Notes: generated from the sequence alone by a model not told the origin. Shown: positions 11,405-22,999, counted from the stretch's first letter. The stretch is 64,000 nucleotides of DNA from Ochotona curzoniae (GCF_017591425.1 NW_024467120.1:5642001-5706000), one strand, 5' to 3'. A program made the numbers and translations.

Positions 11405-13150
11405 AACTACCATCTTACTATCTGTTTAGCAATTCATTTTTCTCTGAAAATTATATTGGTAATGCACCGATCAGTCACATGGGACAAAGAGAATACACGA
11501 CTGGACTGAAGATGTAACCCACCTCCCATTGCCCTTATTCAGTCAGTGGTCTGCAAAAGCATTTTTATTACCTGATTTAAAAGCACTTGAGAAATGATGC
11601 CTTGCTTTCATATCCCTTTATAACATATATTTTTGTTTTGATTTTTGCTTCACTCTGTATAGCTTAAGTGCCTCCTCCTTTCAATTGATTCCATTTGGAA
11701 AGATGGTTTGTTCTAAAGGGAAGTGCCTGGGTTATATCAAGGGTCTGCAGTACATCAAACACATCTACAAGCCCAGTGTAGAGTGCTTCTCCGAGGCTTT
11801 AAATAAAACTTCAAACGGGCTGCGTTATGGGGCTCACTCAGCTTGTTCTCCACAGCCAGTTTCAATTTCACTAAAAGGAAAGAATTGGTAATTAATTATC
11901 TAGGCCATGTAATGAGTTTCCATTACTTGGAATTCAATAAAGCTTTTTCATTGTGACCAGGCTGATCAATAGCATAGGAGGGTTAATAGAAACCACAGAT
12001 TCAGCTGGGATAATAGAATGGCTATAGGAAATTAGGCTGGGTTCCTGAAGCACTCTTTCTTCTCTGGGGAATAGATGCTGTTGAGTAGCTCCTGTTTTTA
12101 GAACACTTTGTGAGGCATTGCTAAATGAGTAAGCTACTGTGTTACTGCACAAGCTAATGGAAATCACCTGGACAGAAATCCATATAAACATGGGGCCAGA
12201 ATGATTAGAAATTACTGAGTTGTGTTATGCAGAGATTAGCATGCCCTATAGGTGGGCCTTTGGCTTTTTGATACCAAGTGATGTCACCTCTATATTTGTT
12301 ACTGGTCTCCACAAATAAGGGGTGTAAATAGCAAAAACAAAAACCAGTTCCGTTTTGGAGTAGCAAGCTCATCTTATGGTCTACAGAGGGAAAGTGTGAA
12401 GGAATAAAGGGAGTGGGTTGGAGGTAATTGATTTTCGTTGGAATTTTAACCTGGAACTTAGCAGAGAATGAGTTTAACTAGGGGCTAAAATCGATAGATC
12501 CTACAGGGCCGCAGATGGCATACCTGAGAGTAGGAATCGGGATAATGATCAAGTAAGATCCATAAGGACATCATTCTCTCAAGAGAGGAATGTCATACAT
12601 TCTCCCCGGAGGAAAACAGACAAGGGAGCGCTCGCTGGGGCCCCGAGAGTTTGGTTATTTTTGTTGTGTTTTCTATTTGTATGAACTAAATTTTTCTTAT
12701 AACTGAAGTGGAAAGCATGAGGGAATGATTGAAATGTACCTGGAAAATATATACGAAGAAACCACAAGTCAATTTAAAAACCTTTTGCACCCAAGTAAAG
12801 TGGCCTTTTAAGTCCATTTTCCATGAAGTTTTGGAAGTATCCTTGTAGAACTCTGGCATAATGCTTATGATTTCCAGGTGAAGGAGCTAACTCTTGAGAA
12901 CACACCGTAAGAATTACAGCAAGTCACTAGGAGGAGAACTCAGGTGTAGCAAAGTGTAGTTTCCAAAGATGCTTACAGTAGGATCATCTATCCAGGATGC
13001 TCTTGTGTGATGTGATCTTGCCACTGCTCCACCCAAACTCGGAATGCATTTCTGCTGTCTTGAATCTGAGCAAATTCTGTGAGTGTCTGGACCAACAATA
13101 TGTAGCATTAATGGTATTGGGCCAGCTCTTAGCCTCTTACCAAAAAATTG
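11405..13150. other. Unique non-coding DNA
   Basis: About 1.7 kb without a recognisable repeat. A 68-codon plus-strand frame (11685-11891) and an 85-codon minus-strand frame (11934-12191) carry no known motif and are not called as genes. Confidence 0.55.
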
Positions 13151-13154
13151 CTTT

Positions 13155-13375
13155 GATTTATCTGTGAGTCAGTTACACAGAAAGAGAAAGAGATGGAGAT
13201 GTTGCATCTGCTGCCTTACTCTGCCGCATGGGTTGCAGCAGGAGCCAGATTCCATTGATTTTCTTAATCATGTGAGCAGGGAGCCAGATTGAAAATGGAG
13301 CAGCCAGGACATGAACTGGTGCTGATATAGAATGCCAGCATTACAGATGCCATCTTAACTTGCAGTACCACTAAA
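13155..13375 (-). mobile_element. C SINE, old copy
   Basis: Reversed C-repeat body: 'gtcagttacacagaaag', 'ggttgcagcaggagccag', 'ggagcagccaggacatgaac' (B-box side) and 'tgatatagaatgccagc'. The tail end is eroded. Confidence 0.65.
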
Positions 13376-13419
13376 ACATTCCAAGACCTCATTCTTAACT
13401 GCCTTGCCAGCTATTGCTT

Positions 13420-13755
13420 ATTCCCTCTCGTAAGCCGACATCATAAAAGAAGTGTGAGTTCCTTGAGACCACAGTGCTGTAAGAAGCGCATGGCACATGG
13501 AGACCCTGGAGAAAACACTTCCGAAAAGGAGGAGACATAAAGCATGTGAAGAGTAAGGCTGAACAAACAGCACTGAGCTGTCTGTCACGTAGTATTCAGT
13601 CGTCTTGGAAGTGAATCCTCTAGCCTCAGTTACTTCCGCTCAAAACATGCCCTTTCCAAATCCCTGACCTAGAAATCATGAGCAGAACGCAAGTTATCTG
13701 AAACCACCAACATTTATGTTACCTTGTTATGCAGCAGTGGATAATCAATGGAGCA
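13420..13755 (+). mobile_element. MLT1-like LTR, 3' part
   Basis: The right half ends with 'tccctgacctagaaatcatg', 'gagcagaacgcaagttatc' and 'ttgttatgcagcagtggata'. This is the usual end of MLT1-type LTRs (consensus idea: 'tgacccacagaaattgtgag', then 'ttgttacgcagcaatagata'). The 5' part is too diverged to place, and no internal viral sequence adjoins it. Confidence 0.5.
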
Positions 13756-14194
13756 GCTGGCATTTGTGTTCCTTTTTCTCAACTTTATTGGAATAAAACA
13801 ATATTTTTATCAGTAAACACCGTTCCAATTAGAATCTTCTCTGGGAAATAGAAAAACTTTGTATGAATACTACCTTAAAGTCACATGGAATGTTTCAAAT
13901 AAGATGTGTGATTGCATGAGAGGTACAGTTTCATTTATGTTTTTGATGATACCATGGATGGAGGAAGATAGAATTGCTGCATTCTGTGTCTGGAGAAAAT
14001 GAGTAATTTAGAAACATAATCCCAACGTTTTGCCATGTGTCAGTGATGCCAAATTTAAAATTTTGTCATGGATTGCTATCTATATTTTCAGAGTGCAATA
14101 GGTGAAAGTGCTCTTGGTTGCACATTCAATAAAACTGGTAAATTATTAATGTTCCATTTGTGTTACCAATGCTAATATCCTACTTATCAGAAAG

Positions 14195-14540
14195 AGCAAG
14201 ATTTCATTTTTTTCTAAATCCTCGTCAGTACTTGTTATTTTTCATTATAGTCATTCTAATGTGTATGAAATGATATTCTGTGATTTAAAGTTATCTTTCC
14301 CTAATGACTAACGATGTTGATCATTTTTGCTTGGGTTTAGTGACTATGTATTTTCATTAGAAAAATATCCATTCTAAGTTATTTTTCATTTTTAAATTGG
14401 GGTGTTTATTTTTATCATTGAACTGTAGTTATCTTAAAAATATTTTATGCGTTAGATCTTTATCAAATATCTAATTTGGAAGGCTGAGATGTTTGTCACA
14501 TTGCATTTTCTAAGGTACTGTTGCTTTTTTATTAGTTTTA
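14195..14540 (-). mobile_element. Old L1 (L1M-type) 3' end, minus strand
   Basis: Antisense L1 3'-region landmarks: 'ctaaatcctcgtcagtactt', 'atagtcattctaatgtgt', 'tccctaatgactaacgatgt', 'tgatcatttttgcttggg' and 'gatctttatcaaatatct'. A C SINE follows immediately on the right. Confidence 0.7.
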
Positions 14541-14545
14541 GTTTT

Positions 14546-14856
14546 TTAAAGATTTATTTATTTTTGTTGGAAAGGCAGATCAGATTTACAGAGAGGAGAG
14601 ACAGAGAGAAAAAAAACCTTCCATCCACCGGTTCACTCCCCAAATAGTTGCAACTGCTGGAGCTGAGCCAATTTTAAGCCAGGAGCTGGGAGCTTCTTCC
14701 ACATCTCCCATAGCGGTGCAGATTTTCAAAGCTTTGAGTCATCCTCTACCACTTTCCTAGGCTATAGGAGAAAGCTGGATGGGAACTGGTGCCCATATGA
14801 GATCCCAGCACTTGCAAGGTGATGATTTAGCCATTGAGGCACTGCAATCGGCCCTA
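14546..14856 (-). mobile_element. C SINE, full length
   Basis: It starts 'tttttaaagatttattta', continues through 'ccggttcactccccaaatag', 'ctggagctgagccaatttta' and 'ggatgggaactggtgcccat', and ends 'gcactgcaatcggccc' at the tRNA-like 5' end. It is moderately diverged and inserted at the edge of an old L1. Confidence 0.88.
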
Positions 14857-14859
14857 CAC

Positions 14860-15955
14860 TCAGCTAGGACTGTGGACTCTCATCCAGTCAAGTGCACACT
14901 ACTATGAAATTTTCATAAAGAAAGTGAGGTTGTGTCATGGAAACCTTAGGAATCTATGTCTCTTGTCTTCTCTCCAGGTGATGCTTCTCTCTCGGATCGA
15001 AACACAGCTTCATTGGAGTAATTGTATTTAAATGAAATGTAGAAATCCTTGAGACCATTTAGTGACACAATAGCCTGGATGGGAATTGCTTTGGGAGACC
15101 AGGCAATGTCCTGTGGTCTATGCATGCTGATTCTTCAGAGACAGAAGACTCTTTCTTGTTGGCTTTGATAGAAAAGAGAGGGTGGGCTTCAGCTACCTGA
15201 GAAAGCAAAAGAAGGATGGTGAGGAGAATTCCTGGGCATATCCTGAAAGAATTCTAAGCAAGTGGTTGTTTTCCTAGGACCAATCAACAGCACTTGCTTC
15301 ACTACCTTTGTTATGTCTGCTTCTCAACTGGAGAATAAAGGATGAATAGAGTGGTGAGAGCTATTTAAGCACACAGCTGAAAGCCAGCAGCCCCAGAACA
15401 TTCAGAACCTTCTGCTTTTCATAAGTCTATGGGTAGGGAAAAAAATAACCCAAATACTAATTTTTGGAAGTGTAAAGTTGCCGTTGAAGTCAAACCCAAA
15501 TGTTTTGTGACAAATTCCCTCCCTTCTGTCTAGTATCATTACCTTTATTTTCCAAGAATATTCAGAGAAAGTGTGCTCATGCCTTCAGAACCCATCAAGA
15601 ATTTCAAGGCATCAGAGAAACCGAACATTTAAGATTTTTTTTGCTGCATATCTAATTCTGCATTCAACATGCCTGGTAAAAGGTTATTTGTGTTTTGCTG
15701 GAAGGGTCTTGATGATGCGGAAGTCACCACTTCTTGATGAAGTGATGTGATGTCGATTTGATATTTGAGTAATTCTATCTCTTGGCAAACTTTTCTTCAC
15801 TGTGCTGATCCAGAAGGCAAATGTATCTGTTTAATTCAGTTGTTAAGAAATGAGACTGAATTCAAGGCTCAGAGAACCATTGAAAAACTAACCTTGGTTT
15901 TCATGATCCCATGAGTGAATTTGACCATGAAGCACGATTTCTTTAAGAACTCTCT
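14860..15955. other. Unique non-coding DNA
   Basis: No recognisable repeat or exon. The GC content is slightly higher than in the surrounding AT-rich segments. Confidence 0.5.
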
Positions 15956-15957
15956 GT

Positions 15958-16265
15958 AGATGCCCCTCAACTTACAATGGGGGTTGTATCCTGGTAAACC
16001 ATTCAGAAATGGAAAGTACTGTAAGTGGAAGGTGCATTAAATACATTGCTCTACTACACATCCTAGCTTAGCAATGCTGTACTGCAGAGCACTGGTGGTT
16101 TTCTCGAACGAGGGCAGGGCTGCCTGGTAATTGCACTTACTGGCCCTGCCCAGTCATCAGCAGAGAGGATTCAACTATACAGTGATAGCCCAGGACATGT
16201 ATCGTTTCTATGGGATGTGTATTACTTTCAGACCATCCTAACATCAAAAACTCTTAAAGTGGAAG
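15958..16265. mobile_element. Tigger-like (Tc1/mariner) DNA transposon relic
   Basis: The segment opens with 'ctcaacttacaatgggggtt' and then 'gtatcctggtaaacc', and has 'catcctagcttagc' in the middle. It closes with 'cagaccatcctaacatc', the layout of a mammalian medium-reiteration element that begins 'ctcgacttacgatgg' and ends with its inverse. It is non-autonomous with no transposase. The family (possibly MER8) is not certain. Confidence 0.6.
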
Positions 16266-16722
16266 CACTCTATGCATACTTGTTTTCATTACCTAACTGG
16301 CTTAAATAATAGAAGATAGGTCTGTTTCTTAATGTGCCTACTCTCTATTTCCTCTAGCAAGCAAATAACATTAGGTTACCATAGGATAAATGCCTGTTGA
16401 ATATTTCTTGTTGCAAAGCTCTGTGCCAGCTGGGCCACAAATCAGGTATTCAGCTTTTGCTTTCTTGATATGGCTTACTGCTGCAAAAAAAAAAGCTGGT
16501 TCCTAGCTTGACAAATGGTCGCAACTTTATTTTTATTTGTTCTGATATCCAACTACATTTAAGTAGAGCTGAGGAAACTAGGAAATTTTCGTTTGTCATT
16601 TGGGTTAGACTTACATCAAGGCAGATGCTGTTAAAGATAAAGAAATTGAAATAAAACCTCCAATTCTTGTGAATAGACTCTATAGAGGTCATAGGACAAA
16701 CAGAGTTTCACCTCTATTTGCT
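16266..16722. other. Unique non-coding DNA
   Basis: No repeat or exon recognised. A poly-A tract lies at about 16484-16493. Confidence 0.5.
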
Positions 16723-16724
16723 GA

Positions 16725-17045
16725 CTTATCTAATTCCATCTATTTGAAAGTCAGAAAGAAAGGGGGAGAAGGAATGGGAAAGGGAGAGAGAAATAGACCT
16801 CCATCTACTAGTTTATTACCCAAATGGCTGCAATGGCTGCCAAGGCTGGACAAAGATGAATCCAGGAGCCTGGAACTTCATTTGGGTCTCCCACGTGGGT
16901 GGCAGAGGCCCAAGCATCTGAGCCATACAATCTGCTGCCTCCTAGGGTTACTTTGCTAGGAAGCAGAGTAGCAGGACTTGGTTCTCTGATAGGGGGTGTG
17001 AGTGTTCCCAAACTATGGCTTGATCCACTGTGCCACCATTTGCAT
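16725..17045 (-). mobile_element. C SINE
   Basis: A reversed copy with 'tatttgaaagtcagaaag', 'tctactagtttattacccaa', 'gaatccaggagcctgga', 'gggtctcccacgtgggtggc' and 'ccactgtgccaccatttgc'. Open frames on both strands here (96 and 67 codons) are products of the repeat. Confidence 0.82.
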
Positions 17046-17700
17046 CTCTACAATATCACTGTTTAGCTACATTTGAAGCTTGTTATTTATATGAAGTGAA
17101 CAAATTACACATATTTCATAATGCAAATTTAGAAGTATACTGATACGTCCCACCCAACCAACCTCCTCCTTCCTTTTAAAAGAAAATAAGTATTTTTTTT
17201 ATGGTGGCACATTTTCGCTTCAGTTCACAAAGAATGAAATCTTGAATTTGGAGCAAAATAGGTACAATTGGATATCATGATTCTTAGTGAATGAGCCAGA
17301 GAACTTAAAATTTTTCACCTTGATAGTTGCAGAACAGACTCAGATAACATGTGCTACATGTAACAGCATCTCTTGAGAATTTTTTCAGTGATAATGCATG
17401 GGACTCTCTTGGGATTCCTGTTGTGTGATGTGATGTGTTATATTTTCCTCATAATAGGTGTAAGATATTGTATGTGAGTACACAGTAGGACCTCTAATGG
17501 GATTAAAAGAGCCCCTTGATATAACCGTTACTGTATATCCTGTCAGTCTCCTAGGGGTGTAGTCATGGAGTTTTAACTAGAACTGAGTTCTTCACTATTC
17601 AATCAAAGTTCTTGTACACTTTTATTAACCCAGGATCATGTAGTTTCTTCTTATGCCTTGTTATTTCATGGACACAGCAGAATGGAGAAGCCAGTATACT
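17046..17700. other. Unique non-coding DNA
   Basis: Nothing recognisable. Confidence 0.5.
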
Positions 17701-17701
17701 T

Positions 17702-18016
17702 TTTAGGATTTATTCATTTGTACTGGAAAGACAGATTTACAGACAGAAGGAGAGAGAGAAAAAGATCTTCCTTCAGCTGGTTCACTCCCCAAGTGGCTGC
17801 AACAGCCAGAGGTGCACTGATCTGAAGCCAGGAACCAGGAGCCAGGAGTTTCTTGTGTTTCCAACATGGATTCAGGCTTTGGGTCATCCTCTACTGTTTT
17901 CCCAGGCCACAAACAGGAAGCATGATGGGAAGTGGAGCAGCCAGGACACAAACTGGCATATGAGATCCCAGCACTTGAATTGGGAGGATTAGCCAATTGA
18001 GCCGTCATACTGGGGC
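17702..18016 (-). mobile_element. C SINE, nearly full length
   Basis: It begins 'ttttaggatttattcatttg' and continues 'gatcttccttcagctgg', 'gaagccaggaaccaggagcc', 'caggccacaaacaggaagc' and 'catatgagatcccagcac'. The 5' end is 'gccgtcatactggggc'. The 126-codon and 101-codon open frames crossing it on the two strands are repeat-derived. Confidence 0.87.
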
Positions 18017-18533
18017 AAAGTTAGTGTATGTACTAAAACAGGTCACGGACTGATGAACAGGACGTTGAGAAGTTAGAGCTCGTCATTACATGGCAGAGAT
18101 AATACACGCAGGCTACTGCTGAGATCACGTGGTTTCCTCATCCAGTTTGGCAGGCTCTATGGAGAGGCCCCTCTGGCTTTGCATTAGCAAATGATGAAGA
18201 AACCTTTCTCTGGACAGGTAAGCATAATAAGGGAGGAATACCTGCAGTGCTGTCATGTGATAAAATTACTTAGAATTTCTGTTTAAATAAAGATGAATAT
18301 TTAAGGTTGCTTTGAAATATTTGTGTCTGGCTTTTTAGAAGCACCCTGAGACCAAAGAAAGGTGTCATGAGTTAAGCTTCCTCAGTGATGTGGGTAGATG
18401 GCAGTTTCCTCCTTAGTTCTCATGAATTCATTCATTTTGTCAATTTTATTGGGTACTAAATAATGTTCTAAGTTCCAGTAATAAGTAAGGTTGACACTGC
18501 CAAACTCTGCTGGAAGCTGTAGAAAACATAACC

Positions 18534-18536
<3 letters not shown>

Positions 18537-18566
<30 letters not shown>
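18537..18566. repeat. (TG)n microsatellite
   Basis: An uninterrupted run of about 15 TG units. It accounts for the alternating His-Thr and Cys-Val frames translated here. Confidence 0.95.
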
Positions 18567-18568
<2 letters not shown>

Positions 18569-18871
18569 AAGAATAAAATGGAAAAGTCATCTCTGTATAG
18601 TGCAATGATATCACAAACTTTTAGGATTGAACGGCCTGTGTTGAAAGGCTCATGCATTCATATAAAGTGTTTGTGAAGTGTTATTTTTAATAAGCGATGC
18701 TAGAGTCTCAGTCAACATTGTTATAACCATTATGGCATATTGGTTTGGTGTACTGCCTTACCTGAAGGGATAGGAGCTGATACTACTATGCTGTGCTTCG
18801 CTCTGCATTGATTTTGTGCTTTAAGAGCTGAAGGCAAGCCTCACATCCCATTTCTGGTCATTCTGAATTTA

Positions 18872-18951
18872 TATAAAATTCTAGATTTGATATAATTCAT
18901 TCGAGAAGTTGTATAAAGTTCTATATTTTATATAATTCATTGGAGAATTCT
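18872..18951. repeat. 40-base tandem duplication
   Basis: Two adjacent 40-base copies start at 18872 and 18912. Both contain 'atataattcatt' preceded by 'tataaa[a/g]ttcta'. They differ at roughly eight positions, mostly near the right end. Confidence 0.85.
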
Positions 18952-19149
18952 GGAGAAAGCCTTACTATAAGTTTTCAGGGATTTGTAACACTTTGCTGTC
19001 ACTGGGGTGCATGGGGCAGGTGCTAGTGGGACGTTATCTCACTTTGTGAGTTTCCTGACTTCCAGGGAGCAGATGGTACAGCAATTGTGACAGACCCAGA
19101 CCAGGCACTTTCCAGTTGAATTCCCTTCTGCCTACTCTCCTTGTATTGG

Positions 19150-19300
19150 GTTGCTATGATATTCGTTTAAGATGGAAAAGCCTTGCCATAATAAAGGACA
19201 GTTGTTTCTCTCCTTCACCAGTGAGTCCCTAGTGCCACAGTAATGATTGGTACATAGCAGATGCCCAATGAATTTTGTTAAAGGAATTAATGAAATAAAC
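19150..19300 (+). mobile_element. L2 3' end
   Basis: The run 'gtgagtccctagtgccacag', then 'gattggtacatagcagatgc', then 'ccaatgaattttgttaaag' follows the L2 3' segment (services of the type 'agcacagtgcctggcacata', 'gtaggtgctcaataaat'). It is ancient and truncated. Confidence 0.55.
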
Positions 19301-19304
19301 AAAA

Positions 19305-20155
19305 GCCATTTATTACAGTTGAATACAGCTTATAGGATATCATGAAATGCCAAAAGATCCAGATTTGCCGATAATATTCAGTTATGCAAATAGAGTGAAA
19401 TTTTCATTGACTTTTCTCCATTGTGACTGACTTGTTAGTCACTCAAACATTTTGCCTTTCTTATATTTCTATGGAAGCCACTCTAGACAATCAGAAGCCA
19501 TTCATTTAACTAATGTCTAGTTGAGCAGTTGGCCATGTAAGGGGGTTTCAGATTAATTCCTAAATTTATATATATATTTTAAAATCCCATAAGTTAGAGC
19601 AAAGAGGCGATGGGATATTTTTCTTTATGTCTGTGTTCTGGCCCATGGCTTCTTTTCATAGCTGGTCTACACATTAATTCGGAAATGGCATCTCAGGATA
19701 GAAAAGGTGGTTAGTGCAAAGAGGACTGTTGTATATTCGGAGGAAATAGTCAATAAAGAGAGCAGAGATTTGAGAAAAGAAAAAAGACAGCTCAGTTTAC
19801 TTGGGATATTTACTATGGAAGATGAAAAATCTGTTTTTTAAATTTTTTCCTCTTGTCTTATAATCCCAAATGAACATTTCTTGGCAGATACACTAGAGAA
19901 AAATGTTATAGCATGTTCCATGCATCACGGAACATTCCAGAGCCAAAAAAACAGTTTGGTTTATGAGTGAAGGCAAAGAATAGCCTTTTTAAAAAACACA
20001 TAGGTTAGTTGAAAGTAAAATACAGTTTTGTTTACAAGGAAACTGTATTTTCCCCTAACAAAGTTTTGTTTTGTTATGTGTACACACACACATACACACA
20101 CACGTGCATGATTAACATAAAGTACAATTACACCTGAGGATAGCTTGAATTATAT
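19305..20155. other. Unique non-coding DNA
   Basis: No gene or dispersed repeat recognised. A short (CA)n tract occurs at 20082-20102. Confidence 0.5.
20082..20102. repeat. (CA)n microsatellite, interrupted
   Basis: Short CA run interrupted once by 'cata'. Confidence 0.85.
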
Positions 20156-20159
20156 TTTA

Positions 20160-20482
20160 TAAGATTTTTTTTTTTTAATTTGAAAGAATTTTACAGGGAG
20201 AAAAGGAGAGACACAGAGAGTTATATTCCGTCTGCTATTTCATTCCCCAAATGTCCACCATGGCTGAAACTGAGCAAATCTGAATCCAGGAGCCAGGAGC
20301 TTCCTCCAGGTCTCCCTCATGGGTGCAGGGGCTCACAGAGATGAGTCATGTTTCACTGCTTTTACAGGCCGTAAGCAGGGAGCTTGGATCAGAAATGGAG
20401 CAGACAGATACGATCTGGCACCCTTGTGGGATGCCAGGACTTCCAGGAAAAAGATTAGCCTTCTATGCCACTATACCAGACA
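20160..20482 (-). mobile_element. C SINE, full length
   Basis: A reversed copy starting with a T run and 'ttgaaagaattttacaggg'. It continues 'catggctgaaactgagcaaa', 'gagcttcctccaggtctccc' and 'gtaagcagggagcttgg', ending 'gccactataccagaca'. Confidence 0.82.
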
Positions 20483-20638
20483 ACTTGAATTTTAAAAAAT
20501 GATTATCTTGTACATAGCTATGCTCAAGCAGTTTGAATTTAAAGTAAGAAGGCTGTCTAGGTTATTGAGTGATGTAAATCCCAATTTAAATAAAAGCTTC
20601 TTTTCTCCTGGGCCTGGAGTAAAAGTTTGCAGTCAGGA

Positions 20639-20661
20639 ATTTTTTTTTTTTTTTTTTTTTT
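20639..20661. repeat. Poly-T tract
   Basis: About 23 consecutive T bases, not attached to a recognisable retroposon body. Possibly the tail remnant of a minus-strand insertion. Confidence 0.9.
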
Positions 20662-20748
20662 TATGCAAGCAGCGTTCTTGCTGATCTTAGAGTAGCCACC
20701 TAGGTGTTTCCTGTCTTAATGGACTTTTAAGAAAATTCCTTCCTTGTA

Positions 20749-20780
20749 TTTTATTATTATTATTGTTATTATTATTATTT
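20749..20780. repeat. (TTA)n microsatellite at an L1 3' end
   Basis: TTA repeats with one TTG interruption. They sit exactly at the 3' edge of the reversed L1 that follows, so they probably grew from its poly-A tail. Confidence 0.9.
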
Positions 20781-21285
20781 TATGATACAGTTCCATGGGC
20801 TCTGAGATTTCCCTGACCCCATCTACAAATCCCCTCCCTCCATGCACTGAGTTCCCCTATATTATTACAATAGTATAGTTTTTCATATATCCAGTCATAA
20901 GTTAATTATTGTGGGTGTGGACACTGGCAGAGAGTTCAACATCCAATTGGCAAGATAAATTTAATAATTTCATTAGGATTTCATCTTTGATTGGAAGTAG
21001 AGATGCGTACTGCATTGTATACTCACATCTGGATATGATAGCCTTCATTACTATACATCCCCTTAAATGAAAAGCCAAAAACAAAATCAACAACAGGAAG
21101 AAAAATAAAAATTTACAATGCCATGAAGTTAAATAACATATTACTGAATGACCAGTGTGTCACTGAAGAAGTGCAAAAGAAAATCTAGAACCTTCTTGAA
21201 AAAAATGATGCTATGATCTATGAATCAATGAGGAATTTAATATGAGAAAAAAACTGTTTTGCAGATATAAAAATTAAAAAAATCC
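20781..21285 (-). mobile_element. Lagomorph L1 3' UTR, minus strand
   Basis: The copy begins 'atgatacagttccatggg', then shows 'ctctgagatttccctgaccc', a C-rich block, 'tattattacaatagtatag', 'ggtgtggacactggcagaga', 'cattaggatttcatctttg' and 'caacaacaggaagaaa'. It matches 8525-8890 through about 21185. The remaining 100 bases are less certain. ORF2's 5' end follows directly, so most of ORF2 is missing. Confidence 0.75.
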
Positions 21286-21830
21286 ATGAGATATAGTTTC
21301 TGTTGACCTTTGTTGGTGAGAGGTGTCTCCTGTAATTAACAGTTAAATCTTTTAAAAAAATTTCAATCTACTAATCTATGACATTTGATTGATGAGTTTA
21401 GACTGTTTACATTCAGGGTTAATATAAATAGGTAGTAATTTGGTCATTTCAATTTAACAATGGATTGTTCCTTGTTTGGTTTAGTCTTCTGTTGTTATTT
21501 TACTGGGATGTTCTTCACATTTGCCTTTGGTTTTGGTGGGTACCATTCCTTTTCTCTGTCAAGAGGTGTGTTCTTTTAACTTTACTGTGGAAGAATTTTC
21601 TTTCATTTTCAAAGACATAGGAAAGTTTTGCTGAGTATGGTGTTCTAGAATGACAACTTTTTGCTGTGAGAATCTGGAATATGTCGCTCCATTTTCCTTT
21701 GGCCTGTAGTTTCTCGTGATTCTGATTACCATTCCTCTATATATCAACTGATCTCTTTTGCTGGATGTTTAAGGATGTCATTCTTACGTTTGAAGAGGGC
21801 TTGATTATCATATGTTATGGTGAGGATTGT
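21286..21830 (-). mobile_element. L1 ORF2 5' end, minus strand
   Basis: The left two thirds align with 43965-44345 of the larger L1: 'tttgttggtgagaggtgtct', 'ctatgacatttgattgatga', 'gggttaatataaataggtag', 'tttcattttcaaagacatag' and 'tggtgttctagaatgacaac'. This is the ORF2 start and the ORF1-ORF2 spacer. It is broken and inactive. Confidence 0.75.
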
Positions 21831-22271
21831 GCTTGGTCAGCCCAGTTCTGAGTTCTTTGCCCCTTCTAAATATTGTTTCCCAATTCTTCCTCCATATTAG
21901 GGACGTTTTTATTTATTATTTTACTAAACACAGCTTTAAACGCAGTTTCCCTTTCTGTGTCTTCTGGAACGCCCGTAACTCTTATATATGACCTTCAATA
22001 GTGTCTCTAAATTCTGGAATACTTTCCTTAGCTTGGCACAGTTCCACTTCCAGCTTTTTGGTTGTTTCACCATTGTGGCAAGAAATATCTTCCAATCCGT
22101 GATTCTTTCTTCTGCCTCATTCATTCTATCACTGATATTTTCCACTGAATTTTTAATTTGATCTACTCTATCTTTCATTTCCAATAATTCAGCTTGATTT
22201 TCTTTCAGTGTTGCTATTTCCTGTATGACATATTCCTTAAATTCTTGGAATTGTTTTTTGTGCTTCTCATT
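21831..22271 (-). mobile_element. L1 ORF1 coiled-coil portion, minus strand
   Basis: An 82-codon frame at 21936-22184 (minus) gives an ORF1p-like coiled coil with the motifs 'MEMKDRVDQIKNSVENIS' and 'RMNEAEERIT'. ORF1p is the RNA-binding chaperone of the L1 particle. Upstream, the translation continues as 'EFKEYVIQEIATLKENQAEL'. A C SINE splits the frame at 22271. Confidence 0.85.
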
Positions 22272-22620
22272 TTTAAAAATAATTTTAAATATTTATTTAT
22301 TTTTATTGGAAAGGCAGATATACAGGGAGGAGGAGAGACAGAGACGAAGATCTTCCATCCTATGGTTCACTCCCCAAGTGACCATAATGGCTGGAGCTGA
22401 GCCAATCTGAAGCCAGGAGCCAGGAGCTCTTCCGGGTCTCCTACACCCAAGGAGGGTGCAGGGTCCCAAGGCTTTGTGCCATCCTCGACTGCTTCCCATC
22501 CAGGCCACAAGCAGGGAGCTGGGTGGGAAGCATGGCCACCAGTATTGGAACCAGTGACCATATGGAATCCCAGCATGTGCAAGGCGAGGACTTTAACCAC
22601 TACACTATCATGCCGGACCC
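22272..22620 (-). mobile_element. C SINE, young, inserted in L1 ORF1
   Basis: This full-length reversed copy runs from 'taaatatttatttattttta' through 'tatggttcactccccaagtg', 'gaagccaggagccagg' and 'ggccacaagcagggagctg' to 'actatcatgccggaccc'. It is flanked by a perfect 11-base duplication, tgcttctcatt, at 22261-22271 and 22621-22631. The SINE is therefore younger than the L1 that it interrupts. Confidence 0.93.
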
Positions 22621-22995
22621 TGCTTCTCATTGTTGATTGAAAGCTTTATGAGTTTCTGAATTCTGTGTTGCCCATTTCCTTGATGTATTCCTCAGTTAAC
22701 TCGATGTTGGCAAAGGCTTTTGCTCTTTTGCAGGAGAGTTTTTGGTAACATTCATTGTGCCTCTGTCTCTTTTGCTCTTGGTCATTGCACTTCTGGTTAA
22801 CAGGCTCTTCTCCTTAGCGCAGATTCTAAGCTGTGTCACCCAGCCATTCACAGTTCAAATTTATTTATTGTGTTTGGTATCCAGTTCTTTGTCATCACTT
22901 GTGTCACTCCCTCCACTGAGTTTCAGGTCTGGGCTCTTGTGTTAGGTTTCCACCATGGTCTTTTTCCCTAGTCTGCGACCCTTCCTACCCTAATC
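22621..22995 (-). mobile_element. L1 ORF1 N-terminal part / 5' region, minus strand
   Basis: It continues the ORF1 sequence beyond the SINE with the same orientation. 'ccatttccttgatgtattcc' followed by 'ctcagttaactcgatgttgg' corresponds to the ORF1 N-terminal coding part. The pyrimidine-rich end near 22960-22995 may be the ORF1 start or 5' leader, and the element appears to stop there. Confidence 0.6.
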
Positions 22996-22999
22996 AACT

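Larger units (their letters stand above)
18020..19140. other. Unique non-coding DNA with a microsatellite and a 40-base duplication
   Basis: It contains the (TG)n tract at 18537-18566 and a 40-base tandem duplication at 18872-18951. No gene is recognised. Confidence 0.5.

Noticed and set aside
17612..18008. Long frames on both strands (126 and 101 codons)
   Set aside because: Both are translations of a C SINE, and similar peptides recur at other SINE copies in the window.
21936..22184. 82-codon coiled-coil frame as a possible host gene
   Set aside because: It matches the L1 ORF1 coiled coil and is collinear with the ORF1 part of the L1 at 44.8-45.0 kb.
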